Assembly: GCA_963966185.1 (NCBI GenBank)
Contig: CAWZYM010000422.1
Location: 62,001-126,000, forward strand
From: Rhabditoides inermis
Taxonomy: Eukaryota > Nematoda > Chromadorea > Rhabditida > Rhabditidae
Reading direction: 5' to 3'
Length of the DNA stretch: 64,000 bases
The notes beneath the pieces are model-generated. The model saw nothing but the letters and a program-made list of their open reading frames with translations. It made no database searches and was not told the origin of the DNA. Positions 1 through 15,800 of this stretch are shown piece by piece. Position 1 is the first letter of the stretch. Each line of letters starts with the position of its first letter. Position numbers and translations under genes: made by a program.

Positions 1-3000
1 GTGTAGTCGTATAGCGTATAGGAGTCATGTCCACCTGTAATAACATACGGACCGCTTTAGCAGGAAAATGATTTCTTTAAAATTATCGCTTGCAGAAGGG
101 TGAAACACATTAATTTCGATCTAGTGAGGTCATGGCTTTCTCATATTTCGAATCGGAGTGTAGTCGTATAGCGTATAGGAGTCATGTCCACCTGTAATAA
201 CATACGGACCGCTTTAGCAGGAAAATGATTTCTTAAGATAATATCGCTTGCAGAAGGGTAAAACTTATTGATTTCGGTCTAGTGGGGTCATGGCTTTCTC
301 ATATTTCGAATCGGAGTGTAATCGTATACCGTATAGGAGTCATGTCCACCTGTAATAACATACGGACCGCTTTAGCAGGAAAAAGATTTCTTTAAAAAAT
401 ATCGCTTGCTGGAGGGTGAAACACATTGATTTCGATCTAGTGAGGTCATGGCTTTCTCATATTTCGAATCGGAGTGTAGTCGTATACCGTATAGGAGTCA
501 TGTTCCACCTGTAATAACATACGGACCGCTTTAGCATGAAAATGATTTCTTAAGATAATATCGCTTGCAGGAGGGTAAAACACATTGATTTCGATGTAGT
601 GGGGTCATGGATTTCTCATATTTCGAATCGGAGTGTAGTCGTATAGCGTATAGGAGTCATGTCCACCTGTAATAACATACGGACCGCTTTAGCAAGAAAA
701 TGATTTCTTTAAAAAATATCGCTTGCAGAAGGGTGAAACACATTAATTTCGATCTAGTGAGGTCATGGCTTTCTCATATTTCGAATCGGAGTGTAGTCGT
801 AAAGCGTATAGGAGTCATGTCCACCTGTAATAACATACGGACCGCTTTAGCAGGAAAATGATTTCTTAAGATACTATCGCTTGCAGGAGGGTAAAACACA
901 TTGATTTCGATCTAGTGAAGTCATGGCTTTCTCATATTTCGAATCGGAGTGTAGTCGTATAGCGTATAGGAGTCATGTGAACCTGTAATAACATACTGAC
1001 CGCTTCAGCAGGAAAATGATTTCTTAAGATAATATCGCTTGCAGAAGGGTAAAACTTATTGATTTCGGTCTAGTGGGGTCATGGCTTTCTCATATTTCGA
1101 ATCGGAGTGTAGTCGTATAGCGTATAGGAGTCATGTGAACCTGTAGGCACATACGGACCGCTTCAGCAGGAAAATGTATTCTTAAGATAATATCGCTTGC
1201 AGGAGGGTGAATCACATTGATTTCGATCTAGTGAGGTCATGGCTTTCTCATATTTCGAATCGGAGTGTATTCTTATAGCGTATAGGAGTCATGTCCACCT
1301 GTAATAACATACGGACCGCTTTAGCAGGAAAATGATTTCTTTAAAAAATATCGCTTGCAGGAAGGGTGAAACACATTGATTTCGATCTAGTGAGGTCATG
1401 GCTTTCTCATATTTCGAATCGGAGTGTAGTCGTATAGCGTATAGGAGTCATGTCCACCTGTAATAACATACGGACCGCTTTAGCAGGAAAATGATTTCTT
1501 AAGATAATATCGCTTGCAGGAGGGTAAAACACATTGATTTCGATGTAGTGGGGTCATGGCTTTCTCATAATTCGAATCGGAGTGTAGTCGTATAGCGTAT
1601 AGGAGTCATGTCCACTTGTAATAACATACGGACCGCTTTAGCAGGAAAATGATTTTTAAGATTATATTGCTTGCAGGAGGGTGAAACACATTGAGTTCAA
1701 TGAAGTGGCATCATGGCTTTCTCAGAATTCGAAACGGAGTGTAGTCGTATAGCGTATAGGAGTCATGTCCACCTGTAATAACATACGGACCGCTTTAGCA
1801 GGAAAATGATTTCTTAAGAATCTTTTGCTTGCAGGAGGGTGAAACACATTGATTTCGATGTAGTGGGGTCATGGCTTTCTCATAATTCGAATCGGAGTGT
1901 AGTCGTATAGCGTATAGGAGTCATGTCCACTTGTAATAACATACGGACCGCTTTAGCAGGAAAATGATTTCTCAAGATTATATTGCCCGCAGGAGGGTGA
2001 AACACATTAATTTTAATGTAGTGGGGTCATGGCTTTCTCATAATTCGAATAGAAGTGTAGCCGTATAGCGTATAGGAGTCATGTACACCTGTAATAACAT
2101 ACGGACCGCTTTAGCAGGAAAATGATTTCTTAAGATAATATCGCTTGCAGGAGGGTAAAACACATTGATTTCGATGTAGTGGGGTCATGGCTTTCTCATA
2201 TTTCGAATCGGAGTGTGTCGTATAGCGTATAGGAGTCATGTCCACCTGTAATAACATACGGACCGCTTTAGCAAGAAAATGATTTCTTTAAAAAATATCG
2301 CTTGCAGAAGGGTGAAACACATTAATTTCGATCTAGTGAGGTCATGGCTTTCTCATATTTCGAATCGGAGTGTAGTCGTATAGCGTATAGGAGTCATGTC
2401 CACCTGTAATAACATACGGACCGCTTTAGCAGGAAAATGATTTCTTAAGATACTATCGCTTGCAGGAGGGTAAAACACATTGATTTCGATCTAGTGAAGT
2501 CATGGCTTTCTCATATTTCGAATCGGAGTGTAGTCGTATAGCGTATAGGAGTCATGTGAACCTGTAGTAACATACGGACCGCTTCAGCAGGAAAATGATT
2601 TCTTAAGATAATATCGCTTGCAGGAGGGTGAATCACATTGATTTCGATCTAGTGAGGTCATGGCTTTCTCATATTTCGAATCGGAGTGTATTCTTATAGC
2701 GTATAGGAGTCATGTCCACCTGTAATAACATACGGACCGCTTTAGCAGGAAAAAGATTTCTTTAAAAAATATCGCTTGCAGGAGGGTGAAACACATTGAT
2801 TTCGATCTAGTGAGGTCATGGCTTTCTCATATTTCGAATCGGAGTGTAATCGTATACCGTATAGGAGTCATGTCCACCTGTAATAACATACGGACCGCTT
2901 TAGCAGGAAAAAGATTTCATGTCCACCTGTAATAACATACGGACCGCTTTAGCAGGAAAAAGATTTCTTTAAAAAATATCGCTTGCAGGAGGGTGAAACA

Positions 3001-6000
3001 CATTGATTTCGATCTAGTGAGGTCATGGCTTTCTCATATTTCGAATCGGAGTGTAATCGTATACCGTATAGGAGTCATGTCCACCTGTAATAACATACGG
3101 ACCGCTTTAGCAGGAAAAAGATTTCTTAAAAAATATCGCTTGCTGGAGGGTGAAACACATTGATTTCGATCTAGTGAGGTCATGGCTTTCTCATATTTCG
3201 AATCGGAGTGTAGTCGTATACCGTATAGGAGTCATGTCCACCTGTAATAACATACGGACCGCTTTAGCAGGAAAATGATTTCTTAAGATAATATCGCTTG
3301 CAGGAGGGTAAAACACATTGATTTCGATGTAGTGGGGTCATGGATTTCTCATATTTCGAATCGGAGTGTAGTCGTATAGCGTATAGGAGTCATGTCCACC
3401 TGTAATAACATACGGACCGCTTTAGCAAGAAAATGATTTCTTTAAAAAATATCGCTTGCAGAAGGGTAAACACATTAATTTCGATCTAGTGAGGTCATGG
3501 CTTTCTCATATTTCGAATCGGAGTGTAGTCGTAAAGCGTATAGGAGTCATGTCCACCTGTAATAACATACGGACCGCTTTAGCAGGAAAATGATTTCTTA
3601 AGATACTATCGCTTGCAGGAGGGTAAAACACATTGATTTCGATCTAGTGAAGTCATGGCTTTCTCATATTTCGAATCGGAGTGTAGTCGTATAGCGTATA
3701 GGAGTCATGTGAACCTGTAATAACATACTGACCGCTTCAGCAGGAAAATGATTTCTTAAGATAATATCGCTTGCAGAAGGGTAAAACTTATTGATTTCGG
3801 TCTAGTGGGGTCATGGCTTTCTCATATTTCGAATCGGAGTGTAGTCGTATAGCGTATAGGAGTCATGTGAACCTGTAGGCACATACGGACCGCTTCAGCA
3901 GGAAAATGTATTCTTAAGATAATATCGCTTGCAGGAGGGTGAATCACATTGATTTCGATCTAGTGAGGTCATGGCTTTCTCATATTTCGAATCGGAGTGT
4001 ATTCTTATAGCGTATAGGAGTCATGTCCACCTGTAATAACATACGGACCGCTTTAGCAGGAAAATGATTTCTTTAAAAAATATCGCTTGCAGGAGGGTGA
4101 AACACATTGATTTCGATCTAGTGAGGTCATGGCTTTCTCATATTTCGAATCGGAGTGTAGTCGTATAGCGTATAGGAGTCATGTCCACCTGTAATAACAT
4201 ACGGACCGCTTTAGCAGGAAAATGATTTCTTAAGATAATATCGCTTGCAGGAGGGTAAAACACATTGATTTCGATGTAGTGGGGTCATGGCTTTCTCATA
4301 TTTCGAATCGGAGTGTAGTCGTATAGCGTATAGGAGTCATGTCCACCTGTAATAACATACGGACCGCTTTAGCAGGAAAATGATTTCTTTAAAATTATCG
4401 CTTGCAGAAGGGTGAAACACATTAATTTCGATCTAGTGAGGTCATGGCTTTCTCATATTTTGAATCGGAGTGTAGTCGTTTAGCGTATAGGAGTCATGTC
4501 CACCTGTAATAACATACGGACCGCTTTAGCAGGAAAATGATTTCTTAAGATAATATCGCTTGCAGAAGGGTAAAACTTATTGATTTCGGTCTAGTGGGGT
4601 CATGGCTTTCTCATATTTCGAATCGGAGTGTAGTCATATAGCGTATAGGAGTCATGTGAACCTGTAGTAACATACGGACCGCTTCAGCAGGAAAATGATT
4701 TCTTAAGATAATATCGCTTGCAGGAGGGTGAATCACATTGATTTCGATCTAGTGAGGTCATGGCTTTCTCATATTTCGAATCGGAGTGTATTCTTATAGC
4801 GTATAGGAGTCATGTCCACCTGTAATAACATACGGACCGCTTTAGCAGGAAAAAGATTTCTTTAAAAAATATCGCTTGCAGGAGGGTGAAACACATTGAT
4901 TTCGATCTAGTGAGGTCATGGCTTTCTCATATTTCGAATCGGAGTGTAATCGTATACCGTATAGGAGTCATGTCCACCTGTAATAACATACGGACCGCTT
5001 TAGCAGGAAAAAGATTTCTTTAAAAAATATCGCTTGCTGGAGGGTGAAACACATTGATTTCGATCTAGTGAGGTCATGGCTTTCTCATATTTCGAATCGG
5101 AGTGTAGTCGTATACCGTATAGGAGTCATGTCCACCTGTAATAACATACGGACCGCTTTAGCATGAAAATGATTTCTTAAGATAATATCGCTTGCAGGAG
5201 GGTAAAACACATTGATTTCGATGTAGTGGGGTCATGGATTTCTCATATTTCGAATCGGAGTGTAGTCGTATAGCGTATAGGAGTCATGTCCACCTGTAAT
5301 AACATACGGACCGCTTTAGCAGGAAAATGATTTCTTAAGATAATATCGCTTGCAGGAGGGTAAAACACATTGATTTCGATGTAGTGGGGTCATGGCTTTC
5401 TCATATTTCGAATCGGAGTGTAGTCGTATAGCGTATAGGAGTCATGTCCACCTGTAATAACATACGGACCGCTTTAGCAGGAAAATGATTTCTTTAAAAT
5501 TATCGCTTGCAGAAGGGTGAAACACATTAATTTCGATCTAGTGAGGTCATGGCTTTCTCATATTTCGAATCGGAGTGTAGTCGTATAGCGTATAGGAGTC
5601 ATGTCCACCTGTAATAACATACGGACCGCTTTAGCAGGAAAATGATTTCTTAAGATAATATCGCTTGCAGAAGGGTAAAACTTATTGATTTCGGTCTAGT
5701 GGGGTCATGGCTTTCTCATATTTCGAATCGGAGTGTAGTCATATAGCGTATAGGAGTCATGTGAACCTGTAGTAACATACGGACCGCTTCAGCAGGAAAA
5801 TGATTTCTTAAGATAATATCGCTTGCAGGAGGGTGAATCACATTGATTTCGATCTAGTGAGGTCATGGCTTTCTCATATTTCGAATCGGAGTGTATTCTT
5901 ATAGCGTATAGGAGTCATGTCCACCTGTAATAACATACGGACCGCTTTAGCAGGAAAAAGATTTCTTTAAAAAATATCGCTTGCAGGAGGGTGAAACACA

Positions 6001-9000
6001 TTGATTTCGATCTAGTGAGGTCATGGCTTTCTCATATTTCGAATCGGAGTGTAATCGTATACCGTATAGGAGTCATGTCCACCTGTAATAACATACGGAC
6101 CGCTTTAGCAGGAAAAAGATTTCTTTAAAAAATATCGCTTGCTGGAGGGTGAAACACATTGATTTCGATCTAGTGAGGTCATGGCTTTCTCATATTTCGA
6201 ATCGGAGTGTAGTCGTATACCGTATAGGAGTCATGTCCACCTGTAATAACATACGGACCGCTTTAGCATGAAAATGATTTCTTAAGATAATATCGCTTGC
6301 AGGAGGGTAAAACACATTGATTTCGATGTAGTGGGGTCATGGATTTCTCATATTTCGAATCGGAGTGTAGTCGTATAGCGTATAGGAGTCATGTCCACCT
6401 GTAATAACATACGGACCGCTTTAGCAAGAAAATGATTTCTTTAAAAAATATCGCTTGCAGAAGGGTGAAACACATTAATTTCGATCTAGTGAGGTCATGG
6501 CTTTCTCATATTTCGAATCGGAGTGTAGTCGTAAAGCGTATAGGAGTCATGTCCACCTGTAATAACATACGGACCGCTTTAGCAGGAAAATGATTTCTTA
6601 AGATACTATCGCTTGCAGGAGGGTAAAACACATTGATTTCGATCTAGTGAAGTCATGGCTTTCTCATATTTCGAATCGGAGTGTAGTCGTATAGCGTATA
6701 GGAGTCATGTGAACCTGTAATAACATACTGACCGCTTCAGCAGGAAAATGATTTCTTAAGATAATATCGCTTGCAGAAGGGTAAAACTTATTGATTTCGG
6801 TCTAGTGGGGTCATGGCTTTCTCATATTTCGAATCGGAGTGTAGTCGTATAGCGTATAGGAGTCATGTGAACCTGTAGGCACATACGGACCGCTTCAGCA
6901 GGAAAATGTATTCTTAAGATAATATCGCTTGCAGGAGGGTGAATCACATTGATTTCGATCTAGTGAGGTCATGGCTTTCTCATATTTCGAATCGGAGTGT
7001 ATTCTTATAGCGTATAGGAGTCATGTCCACCTGTAATAACATACGGACCGCTTTAGCAGGAAAATGATTTCTTTAAAAAATATCGCTTGCAGGAGGGTGA
7101 AACACATTGATTTCGATCTAGTGAGGTCATGGCTTTCTCATATTTCGAATCGGAGTGTAGTCGTATAGCGTATAGGAGTCATGTCCACCTGTAATAACAT
7201 ACGGACCGCTTTAGCAGGAAAATGATTTCTTAAGATAATATCGCTTGCAGGAGGGTAAAACACATTGATTTCGATGTAGTGGGGTCATGGCTTTCTCATA
7301 TTTCGAATCGGAGTGTAGTCGTATAGCGTATAGGAGTCATGTCCACCTGTAATAACATACGGACCGCTTTAGCAGGAAAATGATTTCTTTAAAAAATATC
7401 GCTTGCAGAAGGGTGAAACACATTAATTTCGATCTAGTGAGGTCATGGCTTTCTCATATTTCGAATCGGAGTGTAGTCGTAAAGCGTATAGGAGTCATGT
7501 CCACCTGTAATAACATACGGACCGCTTTGCAGGAAAATGATTTCTTAAGATACTATCGCTTGCAGGAGGGTAAAACACATTGATTTCGATCTAGTGAAGT
7601 CATGGCTTTCTCATATTTCGAATCGGAGTGTAGTCGTATAGCGTATAGGAGTCATGTGAACCTGTAATAACATACTGACCGCTTCAGCAGGAAAATGATT
7701 TCTTAAGATAATATCGCTTGCAGAAGGGTAAAACTTATTGATTTCGGTCTAGTGGGGTCATGGCTTTCACATATTTCGAATCGGAGTGTAGCCGTATAGC
7801 GTATAGGAGTAAGGAGTCATGTCCACCTGTAATAACATACTGACCGCTTCAGCAGGAAAATGATTTCTTAAGATAATATCGCTTGCAGGAGGGTAAAACA
7901 CATTGATTTCGATGTAGTGGGGTCATGGCTTTCTCATATTTCGAATCGGAGTGTGTCGTATAGCGTATAGGAGTCATGTCCACCTGTAATAACATACGGA
8001 CCGCTTTAGCAAGAAAATGATTTCTTTAAAAAATATCGCTTGCAGAAGGGTGAAACACATTAATTTCGATCTAGTGAGGTCATGGCTTTCTCATATTTCG
8101 AATCGGAGTGTAGTCGTAAAGCGTATAGGAGTCATGTCCACCTGTAATAACATACGGACCGCTTTAGCAGGAAAATGATTTCTTAAGATACTATCGCTTG
8201 CAGGAGGGTAAAACACATTGATTTCGATCTAGTGAAGTCATGGCTTTCTCATATTTCGAATCGGAGTGTAGTCGTATAGCGTATAGGAGTCATGTGAACC
8301 TGTAATAACACATACTGACCGCTTCAGCAGGAAAATGAGTTCTTAAGATATTATCGCTTGCAGAAGGGTAAAACTTATTGATTTCGGTCTAGTGGGGTCA
8401 TGGCTTTCTCATATTTCGAATCGGAGTGTAGTCGTATAGCGTATAGGAGTCATGTGAACCTGTAGTAACATACGGACCGCTTCAGCAGGAAAATGATTTC
8501 TTAAGATAATATCGCTTGCAGGAGGGTGAATCACATTGATTTCGATCTAGTGAGGTCATGGCTTTCTCATATTTCGAATCGGAGTGTATTCTTATAGCGT
8601 ATAGGAGTCATGTCCACCTGTAATAACATACGGACCGCTTTAGCAGGAAAAAGATTTCTTTAAAAAATATCGCTTGCAGGAGGGTGAAACACATTGATTT
8701 CGATCTAGTGAGGTCATGGCTTTCTTATATTTCGAATCGGAGTGTAATCGTATACCGTATAGGAGTCATGTCCACCTGTAATAACATACGGACCGCTTTA
8801 GCAGGAAAAAGATTTCTTAAAAAAATATCGCTTGCTGGAGGGTGAAACACATTGATTTCGATCTAGTGAGGTCATGGCTTTCTCATATTTCGAATCGGAG
8901 TGTAGTCGTATACCGTATAGGAGTCATGTCCACCTGTAATAACATACGGACCGCTTTAGCAGGAAAATGATTTCTTAAGATAATATCGCTTGCAGGAGGG

Positions 9001-9849
9001 TAAAAGACATTGATTTCGATGTAGTGGGGTCATGGATTTCTCATATTTCGAATCGGAGTGTAGTCGTATAGCGTATAGGAGTCATGTCCACCTGTAATAA
9101 CATACGGACCGCTTTAGCAAGAAATTGATTTCTTTAAAAAATATCGCTTGCAGAAGGGTGAAACACATTAATTTCGATCTAGTGAGGTCATGGCTTTCTC
9201 ATATTTCGAATCGGAGTGTAGTCGTAAAGCGTATAGGAGTCATGTCCACCTGTAATAACATACGGACCGCTTTAGCAGGAAAATGATTTCTTAAGATACT
9301 ATCGCTTGCAGGAGGGTAAAACACATTGATTTCGATCTAGTGAAGTCATGGCTTTCTCATATTTCGAATCGGAGTGTAGTCGTATAGCGTATAGGAGTCA
9401 TGTGAACCTGTAATAACATACTGACCGCTTCAGCAGGAAAATGATTTCTTGAGATAATATCGCTTGCAGAAGGGTAAAACTTATTGATTTCGGTCTAGTG
9501 GGGTCATGGCTTTCTCATATTTCGAATCGGAGTGTAGTCGTATAGCGTATAGGAGTCATGTGAACCTGTAGTAACATACGGACCGCTTCAGCAGGGAAAT
9601 GTATTCTTAAGATAATATCGCTTGCAGGAGGGTGAATCACATTGATTTCGATCTAGTGAGGTCATGGCTTTCTCATATTTCGAATCGGAGTGTATTCTTA
9701 TAGCGTATAGGAGTCATGTCCACCTGTAATAACATACGGACCGCTTTAGCAGGAAAATGATTTCTTTAAAAAATATCGCTTGCAGGAGGGTGAAACACAT
9801 TGATTTCGATCTAGTGAGGTCATGGCTTTCTCATATTTCGAATCGGAGT

Positions 9850-12800
9850 GTAGTCGTATAGCGTATAGGAGTCATGTCCACCTGTAATAACATACGGACC
9901 GCTTTAGCAGGAAAATGATTTCTTAAGATAATATCGCTTGCAGGAGGGTAAAGCACATTGATTTCAATGTAGTGGGGTCATGGCTTTCTCATATTTCGAA
10001 TCGGAGTGTAGTCGTAAAGCGTATAGGAGTCATGTCCACCTGTAATAACATACGGACCGCTTTAGGAGGAAAATGATTTCTTTAAAAAATATCGCTTGCA
10101 GAAGGGTGAAACACATTAATTTCGATCTAGTGAGGTCATGGCTTTCTCATATTTCGAATCGGAGTGTAGTCGTAAAGCGTATAGGAGTCATGTCCACCTG
10201 TAATAACATACGGACCGCTTTGCAGGAAAATGATTTCTTAAGATACTATCGCTTGCAGGAGGGTAAAACACATTGATTTCGATCTAGTGAAGTCATGGCT
10301 TTCTCATATTTCGAATCGGAGTGTAGTCGTATAGCGTATAGGAGTCATGTGAACCTGTAGTAACATACGGACCGCTTCAGCAGGAAAATGATTACTTAAG
10401 ATAATATCGCTTGCAGAAGGGTAAAACTTATTGATTTCGGTCTAGTGGGGTCATGGCTTTCTCATTTTTCGAATCGGAGTGTAGTCGTATAGCGTATAGG
10501 AGTCATGTGAACCTGTAGTAACATACGGACCGCTTCAGCAGGAAAATGATTACTTAAGATAATATCGCTTGCAGAAGGGTAAAACTTATTGATTTCGGTC
10601 TAGTGGGGTCATGGCTTTCTCATATTTCGAATCGGAGTGTAGTCGTATAGCGTATAGGAGTCATGTGAACCTGTAGTAACATACGGACCGCTTCAGCAGG
10701 AAAATGATTTCTTAAGATAATATCGCTTGCAGGAGGGTGAATCACATTGATTTCGATCTAGTGAGGTCATGGCTTTCTCATATTTCGAATCGGAGTGTAC
10801 TCTTATAGCGTATAGGAGTCATGTCCACCTGTAATAACATACGGACCGCTTTAGCAGGAAAATGGTTTCTTTAAAAAATATCGCTTGCAGGAGGGTGAAA
10901 CACATTGATTTCGATCTAGTGAGGTCATGGCTTTCTCATATTTCGAATCGGAGTGTAGTCGTATAGCGTATAGGAGTCATGTCCACCTGTAATAACATAC
11001 GGACCGCTTTAGCAGGAAAATGATTTCTTAAGATAATATCGCTTGCAGGAGGGTAAAACACATCGATTTCGATGTAGTGGGGTCATGGCTTTCTCATATT
11101 TCGAATCGGAGTGTAGTCGTATAGCGTATAGGAGTCATGTCCACCTGTAATAACATACGGACCGCTTTAGCAAGAAAATGAGTTCTTTAAAAAATATCGC
11201 TTGCAGAAGGGTGAAACACATTAATTTCGATCTAGTGAGGTCATGGCTTTCTCATATTTCGAATCGGAGTGTAGTCGTAAAGCGTATAGGAGTCATGTCC
11301 ACCTGTAATAACATACGGACCGCTTTAGCAGGAAAATGATTTCTTAAGATAATATCGCTTGCAGGAGGGTAAAACACATCGATTTCGATGTAGTGGGGTC
11401 ATGGCTTTCTCATATTTCGAATCGGAGTGTAGTCGTATAGCGTATAGGAGTCATGTCCACCTGTAATAACATACGGACCGCTTTAGCAAGAAAATGAGTT
11501 CTTTAAAAAATATCGCTTGCAGAAGGGTGAAACACATTAATTTCGATCTAGTGAGGTCATGGCTTTCTCATATTTCGAATCGGAGTGTAGTCGTAAAGCG
11601 TATAGGAGTCATGTCCACCTGTAATAACATACGGACCGCTTTAGCAGGAAAATGATTTCTTAAGATACTATCGCTTGCAGGAGGGTAAAACACATTGATT
11701 TCGATCTAGTGAAGTCATGGCTTTCTCATATTTCGAATCGGAGTGTAGTCGTATAGCGTATAGGAGTCATGTGAACCTGTAATAACATACTGACCGCTTC
11801 AGCAGGAAAATGATTTCTTAAGATAATATCGCTTGCAGAAGGGTAAAACTTATTGATTTCGGTCTAGTGGGGTCATGGCTTTCTCATATTTCGAATCGGA
11901 GTGTAGTCGTATAGCGTATAGGAGTCATGTGAACCTGTAGTAACATACGGACCGCTTCAGCAGGAAAATGATTTCTTAAGATAATATCGCTTGCAGGAGG
12001 GTGAATCACATTGATTTCGATCTAGTGAGGTCATGGCTTTCTCATATTTCGAATCGGAGTGTATTCTTATAGCGTATAGGAGTCATGTCTACCTGTAATA
12101 ACATACGGACCGCTTTAGCAGGAAAATGATTTCTTTAAAAAATATCGCTTGCAGGAGGGTGAAACACATTGATTTCGATCTAGTGAGGTCATGGCTTTCT
12201 CATATTTCGAATCGGAGTGTATTCTTATAGCGTATAGGAGTCATGTGAACCTGTAGTAACATACGGACCGCTTCAGCAGGAAAATGATTTCTTAAGATAA
12301 TATCGCTTGCAGGAGGGTGAATCACATTGATTTCGATCTAGTGAGGTCATGGCTTTCTCATATTTCGAATCGGAGTGTATTCTTATAGCGTATAGGAGTC
12401 ATGTCTACCTGTAATAACATACGGACCGCTTCAGCAGGAAAATGTGTTCTTAAGATAATATCGCTTGCAGGAGGGTGAATCACATTGATTTCGATCTAGT
12501 GAGGTCATGGCTTTCTCATATTTCGAATCGGAGTGTATTCTTATAGCGTATAGGAGTCATGTCCACCTGTAATAACATACGGACCGCTTTAGCAGGAAAA
12601 TGATTTCTTTAAAAAATATCGCTTGCAGGAGGGTGAAACACATTGATTTCGATCTAGTGAGGTCATGGCTTTCTCATATTTCGAATCGGAGTGTAGTCGT
12701 ATAGCGTATAGGAGTCATGTCCACCTGTAATAACATACGGACCGCTTTAGCAGGAAAATGATTTCTTAAGATAATATCGCTTGCAGGAGGGTAAAACACA

Positions 12801-15800
12801 TTGATTTCGATGTAGTGGGGTCATGGCTTTCTCATATTTCGAATCGGAGTGTAGTCGTATAGCGTATAGGAGTCATGTCCACCTGTAATAACATACGGAC
12901 CGCTTTAGCAGGAAAATGATTTCTTTAAAAAATATCGCTTGCAGAAGGGTGAAACACATTAATTTCGATCTAGTGAGGTCATGGCTTTCTCATATTTCGA
13001 ATCGGAGTGTAGTCGTATAGCGTATAGGAGTCATGTCCACCTGTAATAACATACGGACCGCTTTAGCAGGAAAATGATTTCTTAAGATAATATCGCTTGC
13101 AGGAGGGTGAAACACATTGATTTCGATGTAGTGGGGTCATGAGTCTCTCATATTTCGAATATGAGTGTAGTCGTATAGCGTATAGGAGTCATGTCCACCT
13201 GTAATAACATACGGACCGCTTTAGCAGGAAAATGATTTCTTAAGATAATATCGCTTGCAGGAGGGTAAAGCACATTGATTTCAATGTAGTGGGGTCATGG
13301 CTTTCTCATATTTCGAATCGGAGTGTAGTCGTAAAGCGTATAGGAGTCATGTCCACCTGTAATAACATACGGACCGCTTTAGGAGGAAAATGATTTCTTT
13401 AAAAAATATCGCTTGCAGAAGGGTGAAACACATTAATTTCGATCTAGTGAGGTCATGGCTTTCTCATATTTCGAATCGGAGTGTAGTCGTAAAGCGTATA
13501 GGAGTCATGTCCACCTGTAATAACATACGGACCGCTTTGCAGGAAAATGATTTCTTAAGATACTATCGCTTGCAGGAGGGTAAAACACATTGATTTCGAT
13601 CTAGTGAAGTCATGGCTTTCTCATATTTCGAATCGGAGTGTAGTCGTATAGCGTATAGGAGTCATGTGAACCTGTAGTAACATACGGACCGCTTCAGCAG
13701 GAAAATGATTACTTAAGATAATATCGCTTGCAGAAGGGTAAAACTTATTGATTTCGGTCTAGTGGGGTCATGGCTTTCTCATTTTTCGAATCGGAGTGTA
13801 GTCGTATAGCGTATAGGAGTCATGTGAACCTGTAGTAACATACGGACCGCTTCAGCAGGAAAATGATTACTTAAGATAATATCGCTTGCAGAAGGGTAAA
13901 ACTTATTGATTTCGGTCTAGTGGGGTCATGGCTTTCTCATATTTCGAATCGGAGTGTAGTCGTATAGCGTATAGGAGTCATGTGAACCTGTAGTAACATA
14001 CGGACCGCTTCAGCAGGAAAATGATTTCTTAAGATAATATCGCTTGCAGGAGGGTGAATCACATTGATTTCGATCTAGTGAGGTCATGGCTTTCTCATAT
14101 TTCGAATCGGAGTGTACTCTTATAGCGTATAGGAGTCATGTCCACCTGTAATAACATACGGACCGCTTTAGCAGGAAAATGGTTTCTTTAAAAAATATCG
14201 CTTGCAGGAGGGTGAAACACATTGATTTCGATCTAGTGAGGTCATGGCTTTCTCATATTTCGAATCGGAGTGTAGTCGTATAGCGTATAGGAGTCATGTC
14301 CACCTGTAATAACATACGGACCGCTTTAGCAGGAAAATGATTTCTTAAGATAATATCGCTTGCAGGAGGGTAAAACACATCGATTTCGATGTAGTGGGGT
14401 CATGGCTTTCTCATATTTCGAATCGGAGTGTAGTCGTATAGCGTATAGGAGTCATGTCCACCTGTAATAACATACGGACCGCTTTAGCAAGAAAATGAGT
14501 TCTTTAAAAAATATCGCTTGCAGAAGGGTGAAACACATTAATTTCGATCTAGTGAGGTCATGGCTTTCTCATATTTCGAATCGGAGTGTAGTCGTAAAGC
14601 GTATAGGAGTCATGTCCACCTGTAATAACATACGGACCGCTTTAGCAGGAAAATGATTTCTTAAGATAATATCGCTTGCAGGAGGGTAAAACACATCGAT
14701 TTCGATGTAGTGGGGTCATGGCTTTCTCATATTTCGAATCGGAGTGTAGTCGTATAGCGTATAGGAGTCATGTCCACCTGTAATAACATACGGACCGCTT
14801 TAGCAAGAAAATGAGTTCTTTAAAAAATATCGCTTGCAGAAGGGTGAAACACATTAATTTCGATCTAGTGAGGTCATGGCTTTCTCATATTTCGAATCGG
14901 AGTGTAGTCGTAAAGCGTATAGGAGTCATGTCCACCTGTAATAACATACGGACCGCTTTAGCAGGAAAATGATTTCTTAAGATACTATCGCTTGCAGGAG
15001 GGTAAAACACATTGATTTCGATCTAGTGAAGTCATGGCTTTCTCATATTTCGAATCGGAGTGTAGTCGTATAGCGTATAGGAGTCATGTGAACCTGTAAT
15101 AACATACTGACCGCTTCAGCAGGAAAATGATTTCTTAAGATAATATCGCTTGCAGAAGGGTAAAACTTATTGATTTCGGTCTAGTGGGGTCATGGCTTTC
15201 TCATATTTCGAATCGGAGTGTAGTCGTATAGCGTATAGGAGTCATGTGAACCTGTAGTAACATACGGACCGCTTCAGCAGGAAAATGATTTCTTAAGATA
15301 ATATCGCTTGCAGGAGGGTGAATCACATTGATTTCGATCTAGTGAGGTCATGGCTTTCTCATATTTCGAATCGGAGTGTATTCTTATAGCGTATAGGAGT
15401 CATGTCTACCTGTAATAACATACGGACCGCTTTAGCAGGAAAATGATTTCTTTAAAAAATATCGCTTGCAGGAGGGTGAAACACATTGATTTCGATCTAG
15501 TGAGGTCATGGCTTTCTCATATTTCGAATCGGAGTGTATTCTTATAGCGTATAGGAGTCATGTGAACCTGTAGTAACATACGGACCGCTTCAGCAGGAAA
15601 ATGATTTCTTAAGATAATATCGCTTGCAGGAGGGTGAATCACATTGATTTCGATCTAGTGAGGTCATGGCTTTCTCATATTTCGAATCGGAGTGTATTCT
15701 TATAGCGTATAGGAGTCATGTCTACCTGTAATAACATACGGACCGCTTCAGCAGGAAAATGTGTTCTTAAGATAATATCGCTTGCAGGAGGGTGAATCAC

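Noticed and set aside
7380..7583. 67-codon open frame in the satellite, repeated at 10073, 13390, 16865 and 22400
   Set aside because: It is created by a 1-base loss in one monomer and simply copied with the higher-order unit. It has no codon bias, no splice context and no known domain.
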